64,000 nt of DNA from Lentzea fradiae (GCF_900100955.1 NZ_FNCC01000014.1:62001-126000), one strand, 5' to 3'; numbered from the stretch's first letter, positions 32,990-43,049 are shown. Program-made: numbers and translations. The notes: generated from the letters alone by a model not told the origin.

Positions 32990-33751
32990 TCAGCTGAACT
33001 GCACGGACCGCTTCGACAAGCCGTACCAGAAGCCGTCGACGCTGGTCCGCGCCTTCTCGTCGCTCGCGGCGCCCAGTGCCACGAACAGCGGCGCGAAGTG
33101 CTCGGTCCGCGGGTGGGCGATGCCGGCCGCGGGGGCCTTGTGCTGGAAGTCGAGCAACGCGTCCACGTCGCCCGCCGCGAGCTGCCGGTGCGCCCAGTCG
33201 TCGAACTCCTTCGACCACGACGGCGGCGCGTAGTCCGGGCCCGCCGGGAAGTTCACGCAGCTGAGGTTGTGCGTCATGAAGCCGCTGCCGACGATGAGGA
33301 CGTTCTTGTCCCGCAACGGGGCGAGCTTGCGGCCGATGGCGTGCAGCTCGCGCGGGTCGAGCGTGGGCATCGACATCTGCAGCACCGGCACGTCCGCGTC
33401 CGGGAACATCTCCTTCAGCGGCACGTAGGCGCCGTGGTCGAGGCCGCGTGCCTCGTCCTGCTCGACGTGGCCGCCGAGGAGCTTGCGCACGTCCTCCGCC
33501 AGCTCCGGAGCGCCCGGTGCCTCGTACTTCACCTGGTAGTAGCGCTGCGGGAAGCCCCAGAAGTCGTAGACCAGCGGCACGGTCGTGGTCGCGCCGATGG
33601 TGGTCGGCGCCTCCTCCCAGTGCGCGGAGACCATCAGCACGGCCTCCGGGCGCGGGAGCGTGGCGGACCAGGCCCGCAGCTCGCCGGTCCACGTCTCGTC
33701 GTCCGCCAGCGGGGGTGCCCCGTGGCTCAGGTACAGCACAGGTGCGCTCAT
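32990..33751 (-). CDS. DODA-type extradiol aromatic ring-opening dioxygenase (YgiD-like)
   Basis: A 253-residue class III extradiol dioxygenase. Histidines for metal binding appear in LYLSHGAPP, VSAHWEE, GLDHGAYVPL and GFMTHNL, matching the zinc-or-iron site of the DODA/YgiD branch. It would cleave a catechol-type ring. The natural substrate of most bacterial members is unknown. Single gene with ATG at 33751; the downstream gap carries the ACGCGGGG repeats. Confidence 0.88.
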   Translation of the reverse strand: MSAPVLYLSHGAPPLADDETWTGELRAWSATLPRPEAVLMVSAHWEEAPTTIGATTTVPLVYDFWGFPQRYYQVKYEAPGAPELAEDVRKLLGGHVEQDEARGLDHGAYVPLKEMFPDADVPVLQMSMPTLDPRELHAIGRKLAPLRDKNVLIVGSGFMTHNLSCVNFPAGPDYAPPSWSKEFDDWAHRQLAAGDVDALLDFQHKAPAAGIAHPRTEHFAPLFVALGAASDEKARTSVDGFWYGLSKRSVQFS

Positions 33752-33782
33752 GACTCCGAGCGTACGCCGTTTTGTTCAAATT

Positions 33783-34421
33783 TCAACGACTAAGTTCAAC
33801 CTTGAACGACTTGGCGGCGGCGCCGGGGTCCTCCGCGTCCGTGATGGCCCTGACGACGACCACCCGCGTGGCCCCCGCCGCCTTCACCTCGGACAGGTTC
33901 GCCAGGTCGATCCCGCCGATCGCGAACCACGGCCGGTCGCTCCTCGTCGCCCGCACCAGGTCGAGGCCCGGTGCGGGACGGCCCGGCTTGGTCGGGGTCG
34001 GCCAGCACGGGCCGGTGCAGAAGTAGTCGACGCCCGGCTCCCCGGCCGCCGCCGTCATCTGGTCCACGTCGTGGGTGGACCGGCCGATCGCCATCTCGTC
34101 GCCGATGATCCGGCGCGCGAGCGGCACCGGCAGGTCGTCCTGGCCGAGGTGCAGCACGTCCGCGCCGACCGCGTGCGCGATGTCGGCCCTGTCGTTCACG
34201 GCGAGCAGCTTCCCGTGGCGTTCGGTGGCCTCGGCGAGCAGCTCGATCGCCGCGATCTCCTGCTTGGCCTCCAGTGACTTGTCCCGCAGCTGGACGACGT
34301 CGACGCCGCCCGCGAGGACCGCGTCCGCGAACTCGGCCAGGTCCGGCCGGTTCGGCGTGCAGAGGTAGAGCGTCGCGTCGGCGAGCCGTTGCCTGATCAG
34401 GTTTCCGTCGAGTCCTGGCAC
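33783..34421 (-). CDS. thiE: Thiamine phosphate synthase
   Basis: A 212-residue TIM-barrel enzyme that joins HMP-diphosphate and the thiazole phosphate. Visible motifs are VDVVQLRDKSL, LAVNDRADIAHAVGADVLHLGQDDLP, the substrate loop TGPCWPTPTKPG and FAIGGIDL. Start GTG 34421. Divergent from the riboswitch-controlled thiO-thiS-thiG operon, the same order as in mycobacteria. The three conserved parts of the pathway in this window (thiE, thiOSG, thiDC) cover most of thiamine synthesis. Confidence 0.92.
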   Translation of the reverse strand: MPGLDGNLIRQRLADATLYLCTPNRPDLAEFADAVLAGGVDVVQLRDKSLEAKQEIAAIELLAEATERHGKLLAVNDRADIAHAVGADVLHLGQDDLPVPLARRIIGDEMAIGRSTHDVDQMTAAAGEPGVDYFCTGPCWPTPTKPGRPAPGLDLVRATRSDRPWFAIGGIDLANLSEVKAAGATRVVVVRAITDAEDPGAAAKSFKVELSR

Positions 34422-34450
34422 GCACGCACGTTAACCGTTATGTTGAAGCC

Positions 34451-34541
34451 GGTCCGCACGGGAGTCCGGAGAAGACCGGGCTGAGAGGGAGCGTGGTTCG
34501 CTCCGACCGTCGAACCTGATCCGGGTCATGCCGGCGCAGGG
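34451..34541 (+). promoter_or_regulatory. TPP riboswitch of the thiO operon
   Basis: The conserved THI-box blocks are present in order: GGGAGTCCGG, GGGCTGAGAGGG, CGAACCTGATCCGGGT and CATGCCGGCGCAGGGAG. The last block holds the ribosome site of thiO (GTG 34545), so TPP binding would hide it and stop translation. Confidence 0.95.
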
Positions 34542-34544
34542 AGC

Positions 34545-35510
34545 GTGAATGCCTTGAGCAGTGTGGAAGTGGCCGTCCGGGGTGGCGGCGTCATCGGCCT
34601 GTCCGTCGCGCTCGCCGCGGCACGGGCCGGGTTCTCCGTCTCCGTCTCGGACGAGGGTTCGCCGCACGCGGGCTCGCGCGTCGCCGGTGGCATGCTGGCG
34701 CCCGTCACGGAGTCGTGGCCGGGCGAGGAAGCCGTGACGGCACAGGGGGTCGAGGCCCTCGCGATGTGGCCGGAGTTCGCCGCGTCCATCGGCGTTCCGC
34801 TGTTCACCGCCGGAACGCTGGCCGTCGGCACGCAACCCGGCGACCTCGCCGACCTGAGGCACGCGGGGGAGTTGCTGACGTCACGGGAGATCCGCGCGCT
34901 GGAACCGTCGCTGGGCCCCGCTGTGCGCGGCGGCGTGCACGCGGCCGGTGACCTGGCCGTCGACAACCGGCTGTTGCTTTCCGCGCTGTGGAAGGCTTGT
35001 CGCGACTTGGGTGTTCGATCCGATGTGGACGGACGTGTCACGGTGATCGCGGCCGGGGCGTGGAGCGGGCAGCTGCACCCCGCGCTGCGTGACGTGATCC
35101 GCCCGGTGAAGGGCGAGATCCTCCGCCTGACGCACCGGCCGGGAGCGTTGCCGCCGCCGAGGCACACGATCCGCGCGCTCGTCTCCGGCCGTCCGGTGTA
35201 CCTGGTGCCCCGCGACGACGGCCTGGTCGTCGGCGCGACCCAGTACGAGGCGGGGTTCGACACCGACGTGTCCGTCGCGGGCGTGCGAGACCTGTTGCGG
35301 GACGCGGAGACCGTGCTGCCGGGCATCGCCGAGTACGCGCTGGCCGAGGCCGCGGTCGGGTTCCGCGCGGGCAGCCCGGACAACGTCCCCGTAGTGCGGT
35401 GGCTCGAACCCGGCGTGCTCGCCGCGACCGGCCACCACCGCAACGGGTTGCTGCTGGCACCGCACACCGCTCGGCTCGTCGTCGAGCTGCTGCAGGGAGG
35501 AAGTTCGTGA
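34545..35510 (+). CDS. thiO: Glycine oxidase ThiO
   Basis: A 321-residue FAD-dependent DAO-family oxidase that makes the glycine imine for the thiazole ring. The Rossmann motif is GGGVIGLSVALAAARAG, SRVAGGMLAP is typical, and the C-terminal ATGHHRNGLLLAP closes the FAD site. The GTG at 34545 is directly after the riboswitch ribosome site. Overlaps thiS by four bases (GTGA). Confidence 0.92.
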   Translation: MNALSSVEVAVRGGGVIGLSVALAAARAGFSVSVSDEGSPHAGSRVAGGMLAPVTESWPGEEAVTAQGVEALAMWPEFAASIGVPLFTAGTLAVGTQPGDLADLRHAGELLTSREIRALEPSLGPAVRGGVHAAGDLAVDNRLLLSALWKACRDLGVRSDVDGRVTVIAAGAWSGQLHPALRDVIRPVKGEILRLTHRPGALPPPRHTIRALVSGRPVYLVPRDDGLVVGATQYEAGFDTDVSVAGVRDLLRDAETVLPGIAEYALAEAAVGFRAGSPDNVPVVRWLEPGVLAATGHHRNGLLLAPHTARLVVELLQGGSS

Positions 35511-35707
35511 GGGCACAGGTGAACGGGACCACCCGCGAGCTGACCGAGGGCACCTCGGTCGCCGCGGTCGTGGAGCTCATGGGAGCGCCGGAGAAGGGCG
35601 TGGCCGTGGCGCTCGACGGCGCCGTGGTGCCGAGGGCGTTGTGGGACACCACGACCGTGCCGGACGGCGGCGTCGTCGAGGTGCTGACCGCGGTCCAGGG
35701 AGGCTGA
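35507..35707 (+). CDS. thiS: Sulfur carrier protein ThiS
   Basis: A 66-residue ubiquitin-like protein ending in the required Gly-Gly (AVQGG). The C-terminal glycine is thiocarboxylated and gives sulfur to the thiazole. GTG 35507 overlaps the thiO stop; thiG begins two bases after its stop. Confidence 0.93.
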   Translation: MRAQVNGTTRELTEGTSVAAVVELMGAPEKGVAVALDGAVVPRALWDTTTVPDGGVVEVLTAVQGG

Positions 35708-35708
35708 C

Positions 35709-36464
35709 GTGGACGACCCGTTGATCATCGCGGGCCGGGAGTTCCGGTCCAGGCTCGTCACCGGCACGGGTGGTGCCGCGAACCTCTCCGTGCTGGAACG
35801 CGCCCTGGTCGCGTCCGGCACCGAGCTGACGACCGTCGCGATGCGCCGCGTCGACGCCGCCGGCCAGACCGGCGTGCTGGAGCTGTTGCGGCGGCTGGGA
35901 ATCGACGTCCTGCCGAACACCGCGGGCTGCCGCACGTCCGCGGAGGCCGTGCTGACCGCCCAGCTGGCCCGCGAGGCGCTGGAGACGAACTGGGTCAAGC
36001 TGGAGGTCGTCCACGACGAGGAGACCCTCCTGCCAGACCCGGTCGAGCTGCTCGACGCCGCCGAACGGCTCGTCCTGGACGGGTTCGTCGTCCTGCCCTA
36101 CACCAACGACGACCCGGTGCTGGCGCGCAAGCTGGAGGACGTCGGCTGCGCGACCGTGATGCCGCTGGGCTCGCCCATCGGCACCGGCCTCGGCATCCGC
36201 AACCCGCACAACATCGAGCTGATCACCTCGCGCGCCTCCGTGCCGGTCGTGCTCGACGCGGGCATCGGCACCGCCTCCGACGCCGCGCTGGCGATGGAGC
36301 TCGGCTGCTCGGCCGTCCTGCTCGCGACCGCCGTCACCCGTGCCCAGGACCCGGAGCGGATGGCCGCCGCGATGCGCTGCGCCGTCGAGGGAGGCCGTCT
36401 GGCGAGGCTCGCCGGAAGGATTCCACAACGCTTTTGGGCCCAAGCGTCATCGCCGGGACTCTGA
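35709..36464 (+). CDS. thiG: Thiazole synthase ThiG
   Basis: A 251-residue TIM barrel. The catalytic lysine is in NWVKLEV (K97); GIRNPHNIELI and DAGIGTASDAALAMELGC are the C-terminal phosphate-binding parts. It forms the thiazole phosphate from deoxyxylulose phosphate, the glycine imine and ThiS-thiocarboxylate. Start GTG 35709. Last thi gene of this operon; a MarR gene follows after 76 bases. Confidence 0.95.
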   Translation: MDDPLIIAGREFRSRLVTGTGGAANLSVLERALVASGTELTTVAMRRVDAAGQTGVLELLRRLGIDVLPNTAGCRTSAEAVLTAQLAREALETNWVKLEVVHDEETLLPDPVELLDAAERLVLDGFVVLPYTNDDPVLARKLEDVGCATVMPLGSPIGTGLGIRNPHNIELITSRASVPVVLDAGIGTASDAALAMELGCSAVLLATAVTRAQDPERMAAAMRCAVEGGRLARLAGRIPQRFWAQASSPGL

Positions 36465-36496
36465 GGTCGCTACCGTGGGTGCACACGTGTTGGGGG

Positions 36497-36538
36497 ATGA
36501 TTGACCACTACCTGAATCCCGCCGAGGAGGACGACTAG
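36497..36538 (+). CDS. 13-codon minicistron upstream of marR
   Basis: A short frame MIDHYLNPAEEDD with a run of G just before its ATG, ending two bases before the marR GTG. The marR ribosome site (GAGGAGG) lies within its last codons, so ribosomes finishing the peptide would be positioned over the marR start. Could be chance. Confidence 0.25.
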   Translation: MIDHYLNPAEEDD

Positions 36539-36540
36539 CC

Positions 36541-36984
36541 GTGACGGCCCCTACTGACGCCGAGGTCGAGGACGCGACCGCGCGTCTGTACCTGGCGATC
36601 GGCCGGCTGGCCCGGTTGCTGCGACGCACCGGTTCCCCCGGACTCGGCCCCGGCGCCGTCTCCGCGCTGGCCACCCTTGCCCGCTGCGGCCCGATGCGCC
36701 TGGGCGACCTCGCGACGAAGGAGGGCGTGGCGCCCCCGACGCTCTCGCGCATCGTCGCGGCCTTGGTCGAAGCCGGGTACGTGCGCCGGGAACCCGACCC
36801 GCAGGACGGCCGCGCCTGGCTCGCCACCCCCACCCCCGAAGGCGAGAAGATGGTCTCCGGCGTGCGGTCCGCCCGCGTGCAGGAGCTGCAACGCCGCATC
36901 GAGCAGCTCACCCCCGAACACGTCGCCGCGCTCGTCAACGCGCTGGACGCGCTCGAGACCCTGGTCGGCGAAGACCAGAAGTAA
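36541..36984 (+). CDS. MarR family transcriptional regulator
   Basis: A 147-residue winged-helix regulator. The recognition region is MRLGDLATKEGVAPPTLSRIVAALVEAGYV with the wing RREPDPQDGRAWLATPT. Long dimerisation helices flank it. GTG 36541; the ribosome site sits at the end of a tiny upstream frame. Target genes are not evident, as the thi operon is riboswitch-controlled. Inserted between thi genes relative to the mycobacterial order. Confidence 0.88.
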   Translation: MTAPTDAEVEDATARLYLAIGRLARLLRRTGSPGLGPGAVSALATLARCGPMRLGDLATKEGVAPPTLSRIVAALVEAGYVRREPDPQDGRAWLATPTPEGEKMVSGVRSARVQELQRRIEQLTPEHVAALVNALDALETLVGEDQK

Positions 36985-37070
36985 CCTCCTCAGCCCTGCC
37001 GCCACCATCGGCCCACCACAGGCCCTTCCAACGCCGACCCGTTCACCCACATGAGCCCCACCAGCCTCAG

Positions 37071-37133
37071 CTTCCGCCACGCGGGGGCCCTTCGTACTAC
37101 GTGACAGTACGAAGGGCCCCCGCGTGGCGGAAG
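37071..37133. terminator. Long perfect palindrome (28-bp arms, 7-nt loop), ACGCGGGG family
   Basis: Arms 37071-37098 and 37106-37133 are exact reverse complements, with core CCACGCGGGGGCCCTTCGTA. Over the inner 20 bp it is nearly the same as the palindrome at 6856-6918, which lies between an unrelated pair of convergent genes. Here it separates marR and the SRPBCC gene. Confidence 0.8.
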
Positions 37134-37157
37134 AGCGGAGCGGGCGGGAGGGCTGGG

Positions 37158-37574
37158 TCAGCGGGTGACGTGGTCGGAGAGGGCCTGGTTGAAGGTGGTG
37201 AACTCGGCGACGAGCACCTCCCGCGTCTGTCCCAGCACGTCGGTGGCCATCGGGCCGGAGAACGTCTCGACGTTGACCAGCCGCGTGCCGCCGTCGACCG
37301 CTGTCAGCTCCCACCGGTGCTGTCCGAAGAACGTGGCCGGGTCGCCGCCCCGCGACGCCACCACGTACGGCTCGACGGACGTGAACTCGCCGTCGAAGTC
37401 GCGTTCGAAGGGCGTGCCCCTGGCCGCCTTAACCTTGGCATGCACGCCGTCCACCTGCGTGTACTCCATGACCGGGTTCCAGTTCGCGTACCCCGCGAAG
37501 TCCACCAGCACGCGCCACACGTCGTCGATCGGCGCGGGGATGACCAGCTCTGCCCTGACCTCATTTTCCTGCAT
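37158..37574 (-). CDS. SRPBCC (START-like) domain protein
   Basis: A 138-residue START/Bet v 1-like protein: the opening AELVIPAPIDDVWRVLVDFAGYANWNPV and the C-terminal helix FTTFNQALSDHV are typical of the polyketide-cyclase/SRPBCC group. It has a ligand-binding cavity fold; the ligand is unknown. Tightly divergent from a TetR gene, which may regulate it. Confidence 0.87.
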   Translation of the reverse strand: MQENEVRAELVIPAPIDDVWRVLVDFAGYANWNPVMEYTQVDGVHAKVKAARGTPFERDFDGEFTSVEPYVVASRGGDPATFFGQHRWELTAVDGGTRLVNVETFSGPMATDVLGQTREVLVAEFTTFNQALSDHVTR

Positions 37575-37633
37575 GGTTGTTCAGTCTAATGACGCCCGCT
37601 AGTCTTTTTTCCATCGTCGGGATCAAGGGGCAG

Positions 37634-38179
37634 GTGCAGCGGCGCGGCGTCGAGCGGCGTCGCGAGATCGTCGACGCCGCGATGGAGCTGTTCGGTGCCA
37701 ACGGGTTCGCGGGCACGGGGGTCGCGGCCATCGCGAAGAAGGCCGGCGTCACGCCGTCCGCGGTGATCCACCACTTCGGGTCCAAGGAAAACCTGCTGCG
37801 GGCCGTCCTCGACGAGTTCGACGCACGGGCCGCGGCACGGGTGCGCGGAACCGACGTCGTCCAGGCGTTGCTGGACGACGCCGAGTACACGATGGCGCAC
37901 AAAGGACTGGCGACGCTGCACACGGTGCTGCAAGCCGAGCACCTGGCGCGCGACGACGAGGTCACGCGGCGGTTCCGGGAGCGGAACCGGATGCTGCGCG
38001 GCCACTTCGCCCGTGTGCTGGGCGAAGCGGCCGCGGTGGAGCTGGTCGCGTTCCTGGAGGGAGCGCTGACGGTCTGGCTGCTCGATCCGGAGACGACCGA
38101 CCTGAGGGCGATGTACGCCCGCTACCTGTCGAGCCTCCAGAACGGCGAGACCGGACCGTCGCCGCTGCCCAGCGGATAG
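37634..38179 (+). CDS. TetR family transcriptional regulator
   Basis: A 181-residue regulator with the TetR DNA-binding domain (RRREIVDAAMELFGANGFAG then VAAIAKKAGVTPSAVIHHFGSKENLL). The start GTG 37634 follows AAGGGG closely. An in-frame ATG at 37589 would leave only 14 bases between this gene and the divergent SRPBCC gene, too few for two promoters. The last 58 bases overlap the convergent thiD gene. Confidence 0.82.
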   Translation: MQRRGVERRREIVDAAMELFGANGFAGTGVAAIAKKAGVTPSAVIHHFGSKENLLRAVLDEFDARAAARVRGTDVVQALLDDAEYTMAHKGLATLHTVLQAEHLARDDEVTRRFRERNRMLRGHFARVLGEAAAVELVAFLEGALTVWLLDPETTDLRAMYARYLSSLQNGETGPSPLPSG

Positions 38180-38936
38180 GCCGCGGCCACCGACTTCACG
38201 ATGAAGTCCTTGCCGAACCGCACCGCCTCCGGCACCGTCGCGCCGTGGGCGAGTGCCGAGCTGATCGACGACGCGAGCGTGTCACCGGAGCCGTGGGTGT
38301 GCTTGGTGTCGTAACGCGGGCCGGGCAGCTCGATGAACTCACGTCCGTCGTAGAGCAGGTCGAGGCACTCCGGGTCGTCCCACATGTGGCCGCCCTTCAC
38401 GAGCACCCACTCCGGCCCCAGCTCGTGCAGTGCCTTCGCCGCCAGCCGTTGGTCCTCGCGGTCCTTCACCGCGATGCCGGTGATGAGCCGCACCTCGTCG
38501 AGGTTCGGGGTCACCAGGGTCGCGCGCGGGAACAGCAGGCCCCGCAACGCGTCCAGCGCGGAGTCGGCCAGCAGCTGGTCGCCGTGCATCGACGCCGAGA
38601 CCGGGTCGACGACGAACGGCGTCGTCCCGTTCCGCCCGATCCCGACCCGGTCGAGGGCGGGCGTGACGGCCTCGATGATCCGCGCGGACGCCAGCATGCC
38701 GGTCTTCGCGGCGTGGAGGCCGATGTCCTCGGCGACCGACACCACCTGTGCGGCAACGGTTTCCGCGGGGATCTCGGCGATGCCCGTGACGCCCAGCGAG
38801 TTCTGGACCGTCACGGCCGTCAGCGCGACGCAGCCGTGCACCCCGCACGCGAAGAACGTGCGGAGGTCGGCCTGGATGCCCGCACCACCGCCGGAGTCGC
38901 TTCCGGCGATGGTGAGAACCCTGGGTGGTGCCGTGG

Positions 38937-38940
<4 letters not shown>
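38122..38940 (-). CDS. thiD: Hydroxymethylpyrimidine/phosphomethylpyrimidine kinase
   Basis: A 272-residue ribokinase-fold kinase that phosphorylates HMP and HMP-phosphate. Motifs are TIAGSDSGGGAGIQADLRTF at the N-terminus, TVQNSLGV, and the anion-hole and catalytic-Asp loop HTHGSGDTLASSI. ATG 38940 overlaps the thiC stop by four bases. The C-terminal AAYPLGSGDGPVSPFWRLD is a normal ThiD end, so the 58-base antiparallel overlap with the TetR gene is real rather than a mis-called stop. Confidence 0.95.
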
Positions 38941-40592
<1,652 letters not shown>

Positions 40593-40597
40593 GACAT

Positions 40598-40703
40598 TCC
40601 TCCCTACGCCGGCATTACCCGGTCAGGTTCAGGCGGTCGGTGACACCGGCACCACGGCCAGTCACCCTCTCAGCCCGCTCAGGCGCGAGCTCCCGCGTTC
40701 TTG
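40598..40703 (-). promoter_or_regulatory. TPP riboswitch of the thiC operon
   Basis: Read on the minus strand it contains CGCGGGAGCTCG, GGGCTGAGAGGG, CTGAACCTGACCGGGT and AATGCCGGCGTAGGGAGG. It has a longer variable P3 arm than the thiO riboswitch. The final GGGAGG is the thiC ribosome site, pointing to translational control. Confidence 0.95.
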
Positions 40704-40779
40704 TTGAGTTGTCGTGGCCGACCATAGTCAGCGCGCGCCGTAGCTGCCAAGGGCACGGTTTGGCCCTAATCTCTTCCCC

Positions 40780-41637
40780 GTGGCGGATCATCAGCCGTTC
40801 CCGCCCGGCGCGCGTCGCGGTCAACGTCCCGCCGTGGCTTCGGCGTGCCCTTCGTGCGGTGAGCTCGCCGGACGCGGCTACCCCGACTGCGGCTTCTGCG
40901 CCGAGCTGCTCGACCAGTTCTGGCTCGCCGACTGGGAGGCGCTGCGGGCGTCGTCGCAGCTGGCCGACCGGGAGCTGGCCGAGCTGGTGACCTCCGCCGA
41001 CGTCGGTGAGCACCCCTGGACCTGCGTCGACTGGGCGATGACGCTGCTGGCGTGCTCCCGCTGCGGCGCCGAGCTCGGCACCGGGCCCGTCGAGTGCGTG
41101 CGGTGCGCGGTCACCGAGGAGCGCCGGTGGAGCTGGGACCACGCCGCGCACCCGAACACGATGAGCGCGAACGAGCACCTGCTGCGCGTCGCCCGTGCCG
41201 CCCTGCGCGCACCCCACCGGCGCCGTCCGGCCGTGGTGCAGGCGTGGCAGCTGGTGCTGCCGTTCCTGATCGCCGGTGAGGTGGTCGAGTTCGGCCGGCT
41301 CGAACGCATCCGCGCCCACGTGCTGGCGGGTGGCTACGAGACGATGGCCGCCTGCCCCACGCTGGCCGACCTGGCGGGGCTCTCCGAGCTGTTCTGGCGC
41401 CGGGGCGGAGCGAGGTCAACGCGGGTCGAGTACGAGGCGGACTCCGAGCGCCAGCAGCACGCAGCCCGACAGCTTCTCGAGCACCGGCCGGACCCGCGGG
41501 CGGCCGAGCCAGCCGCGGACGGTGTGCAGGACCGACACGACGACCAGGTAGTAGACGGTGTCGATCAGGACCCAGGCGGCGGCGAGGACGAGCAGAACCC
41601 CCTGGCCGGCCTGCCCGGCAGGCACGAACTGCGGTAG
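40780..41637 (+). CDS. Unknown protein with two Cys4-type zinc motifs
   Basis: The first about 210 residues look like a real protein: CPSCGELAGRGYPDCGFCAE (23-42) and CSRCGAELGTGPVECVRCA (92-110) are two zinc-ribbon-like cysteine clusters, with a helical region after. From about 41416 the frame runs antisense through the LysE gene, and the residues become low-complexity (Asp, Gln, Gly). The native stop has probably been lost or frameshifted near 41410, leaving a read-through tail of 222 bases. Start GTG 40780. No function recognised. Confidence 0.55.
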   Translation: MADHQPFPPGARRGQRPAVASACPSCGELAGRGYPDCGFCAELLDQFWLADWEALRASSQLADRELAELVTSADVGEHPWTCVDWAMTLLACSRCGAELGTGPVECVRCAVTEERRWSWDHAAHPNTMSANEHLLRVARAALRAPHRRRPAVVQAWQLVLPFLIAGEVVEFGRLERIRAHVLAGGYETMAACPTLADLAGLSELFWRRGGARSTRVEYEADSERQQHAARQLLEHRPDPRAAEPAADGVQDRHDDQVVDGVDQDPGGGEDEQNPLAGLPGRHELR

Positions 41638-42018
41638 GAACGAGATCGCGAACACGCCGAGCTTCGGGTTGGCCAGGTTCACCACCAGCCCGCTGCGGAA
41701 CGCGTGGCTCGCGGGCGGCGGCTCCTCACCCGGCAGCGTCTTGCCGACCAGCGCCTTCACGCCCAGGTAGACCAGGAAGACCGCGCCGCCGATCCGCAGC
41801 GCGTGGTAGGCGATCTCCGACGCCGTGAGCAGCACCGAGATGCCCAGGGCCGCCGCGACCGCCCAGCACGCGACGCCGGCCTCCATCCCGAACACCGTCG
41901 CCAGCGCCGCTCGCCGCCCGTGCACCGACTGTCGCAGGACCAGGGCGGTGCCCGGTCCCGGCGACAGTGCGATGAGGAACGAGGCCGCGGCGAACGCGAC
42001 GATGCTGTCGAGTGGCAT
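41416..42018 (-). CDS. LysE/RhtB family amino-acid exporter
   Basis: A 200-residue membrane protein with six hydrophobic segments. The N-terminal signature FLIALSPGPGTALVLRQSVHGRRAALATVFGMEAG and the NPKLGVFAISFLPQF motif are diagnostic of LysE/RhtB exporters, which move amino acids or analogues out of the cell. Divergent from the aldo/keto reductase with 71 bases between. The 3' half is overlapped by the upstream Cys-rich frame on the other strand. Confidence 0.9.
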   Translation of the reverse strand: MPLDSIVAFAAASFLIALSPGPGTALVLRQSVHGRRAALATVFGMEAGVACWAVAAALGISVLLTASEIAYHALRIGGAVFLVYLGVKALVGKTLPGEEPPPASHAFRSGLVVNLANPKLGVFAISFLPQFVPAGQAGQGVLLVLAAAWVLIDTVYYLVVVSVLHTVRGWLGRPRVRPVLEKLSGCVLLALGVRLVLDPR

Positions 42019-42054
42019 GTCCCGATGGTCCCGGCGGCGGCAACCGGTTTCTTG

Positions 42055-42072
42055 ACCTGGAGCGCGCTCCAG
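42055..42072. promoter_or_regulatory. Perfect palindrome CCTGGAGCGCGCTCCAGG
   Basis: A perfect 18-bp palindrome with TTGACC at its left edge (42051-42056), as in MerR-type promoters, but it ends at the ribosome site of the aldo/keto reductase. It lies in the divergent gap with lysE. Likely operator of an unlinked regulator; inference. Confidence 0.45.
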
Positions 42073-42089
42073 GAGGTGAGGTGGTGCCC

Positions 42090-43037
42090 ATGACCTTGGA
42101 ACTGGGGAAGCTGGGATTCGGCACGTGGGCCATGGGCGGCCCGATGACGTTCGAGGGACAGCCGGTCGGCTGGGGCCCGACGGACGACGAGGAGTCGCTC
42201 AAGGCGCTGCGCAGGGCCTTTGACCTGGGCGTTCGCTTGATCGACACGGCGGACGTCTACGGCTGCGGGCACGCCGAGACGCTGGTGGGGCAAGCGTTTG
42301 CGGACGTGCGGGACGAGGTCGTGCTCGCGACCAAGTGGGGCGACGAGTTCGACCAGGAGAAGCGGGAGCTGACCGGCTACAACGGCACCGTCGAGTACCT
42401 GCGCCGCGCCGTCGAGGGGTCGTTGCGGCGGCTCGGCACCGACCGCATCGACCTGTACCAGCTGCACCTCGGCGACCTTGGCCTGGACGAGGCGGCACTG
42501 CTGCGCGACGAGTGCGAGGCTCTGGTCGCGGCGGGCAAGATCCGCTTCTACGGGTGGAGCACCGACGACCCGGAGCGGGCGCGGTTCTTCGCGGAGGGCG
42601 AGCACGGGATCGCGGCGCAGGCGGACATCAACGTGCTGATGGACACACCGGACATGTACCGGGCGGCGGAGGAGGCCGGGTTCACGGTCCTGTGCCGCCG
42701 CCCGCTGGCGATGGGCCTGCTGGCCAGGGACGCGTTCGCCGAGCTGCCCTCCGACGACGTGCGCGCCTCGGACCCGGCGTGGCTGCTGTTCTTCCGCGAC
42801 GGCAAGCCGACGCCGGAGTACTTCCGGGCACGGGAGGCCGTGCGGGACGTGCTCACGTCCGGCGGCCGCACGCTCGTGCAGGGCGCGCTGGCGTGGTTCT
42901 GGGCGCGTTCTCCCCGGCTGGTGCCCATCCCGGGCGTCCGGACGGTGGCGCAGGTCGAGGAGAACGCGGGCGCGCTCGAGCTCGGGCCGCTCACGCCCGG
43001 CGAACTGGCGCAGGTCGAGTCGGTGCTGCGCGGCTGA
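42090..43037 (+). CDS. Aldo/keto reductase
   Basis: A 315-residue TIM-barrel NADPH-dependent reductase. The active-site region LIDTADVYGCGHAETLVGQ (Asp and Tyr), KWGDEFD (Lys) and IDLYQLH (His) are present, and VPIPGVRTVAQVEENAGALE binds the cofactor. The ATG at 42090 is taken; GTG 42084 fits the AGGAGG site better and may be the true start. Substrate unknown. Confidence 0.9.
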   Translation: MTLELGKLGFGTWAMGGPMTFEGQPVGWGPTDDEESLKALRRAFDLGVRLIDTADVYGCGHAETLVGQAFADVRDEVVLATKWGDEFDQEKRELTGYNGTVEYLRRAVEGSLRRLGTDRIDLYQLHLGDLGLDEAALLRDECEALVAAGKIRFYGWSTDDPERARFFAEGEHGIAAQADINVLMDTPDMYRAAEEAGFTVLCRRPLAMGLLARDAFAELPSDDVRASDPAWLLFFRDGKPTPEYFRAREAVRDVLTSGGRTLVQGALAWFWARSPRLVPIPGVRTVAQVEENAGALELGPLTPGELAQVESVLRG

Positions 43038-43049
43038 CCCCGTCCGGGG

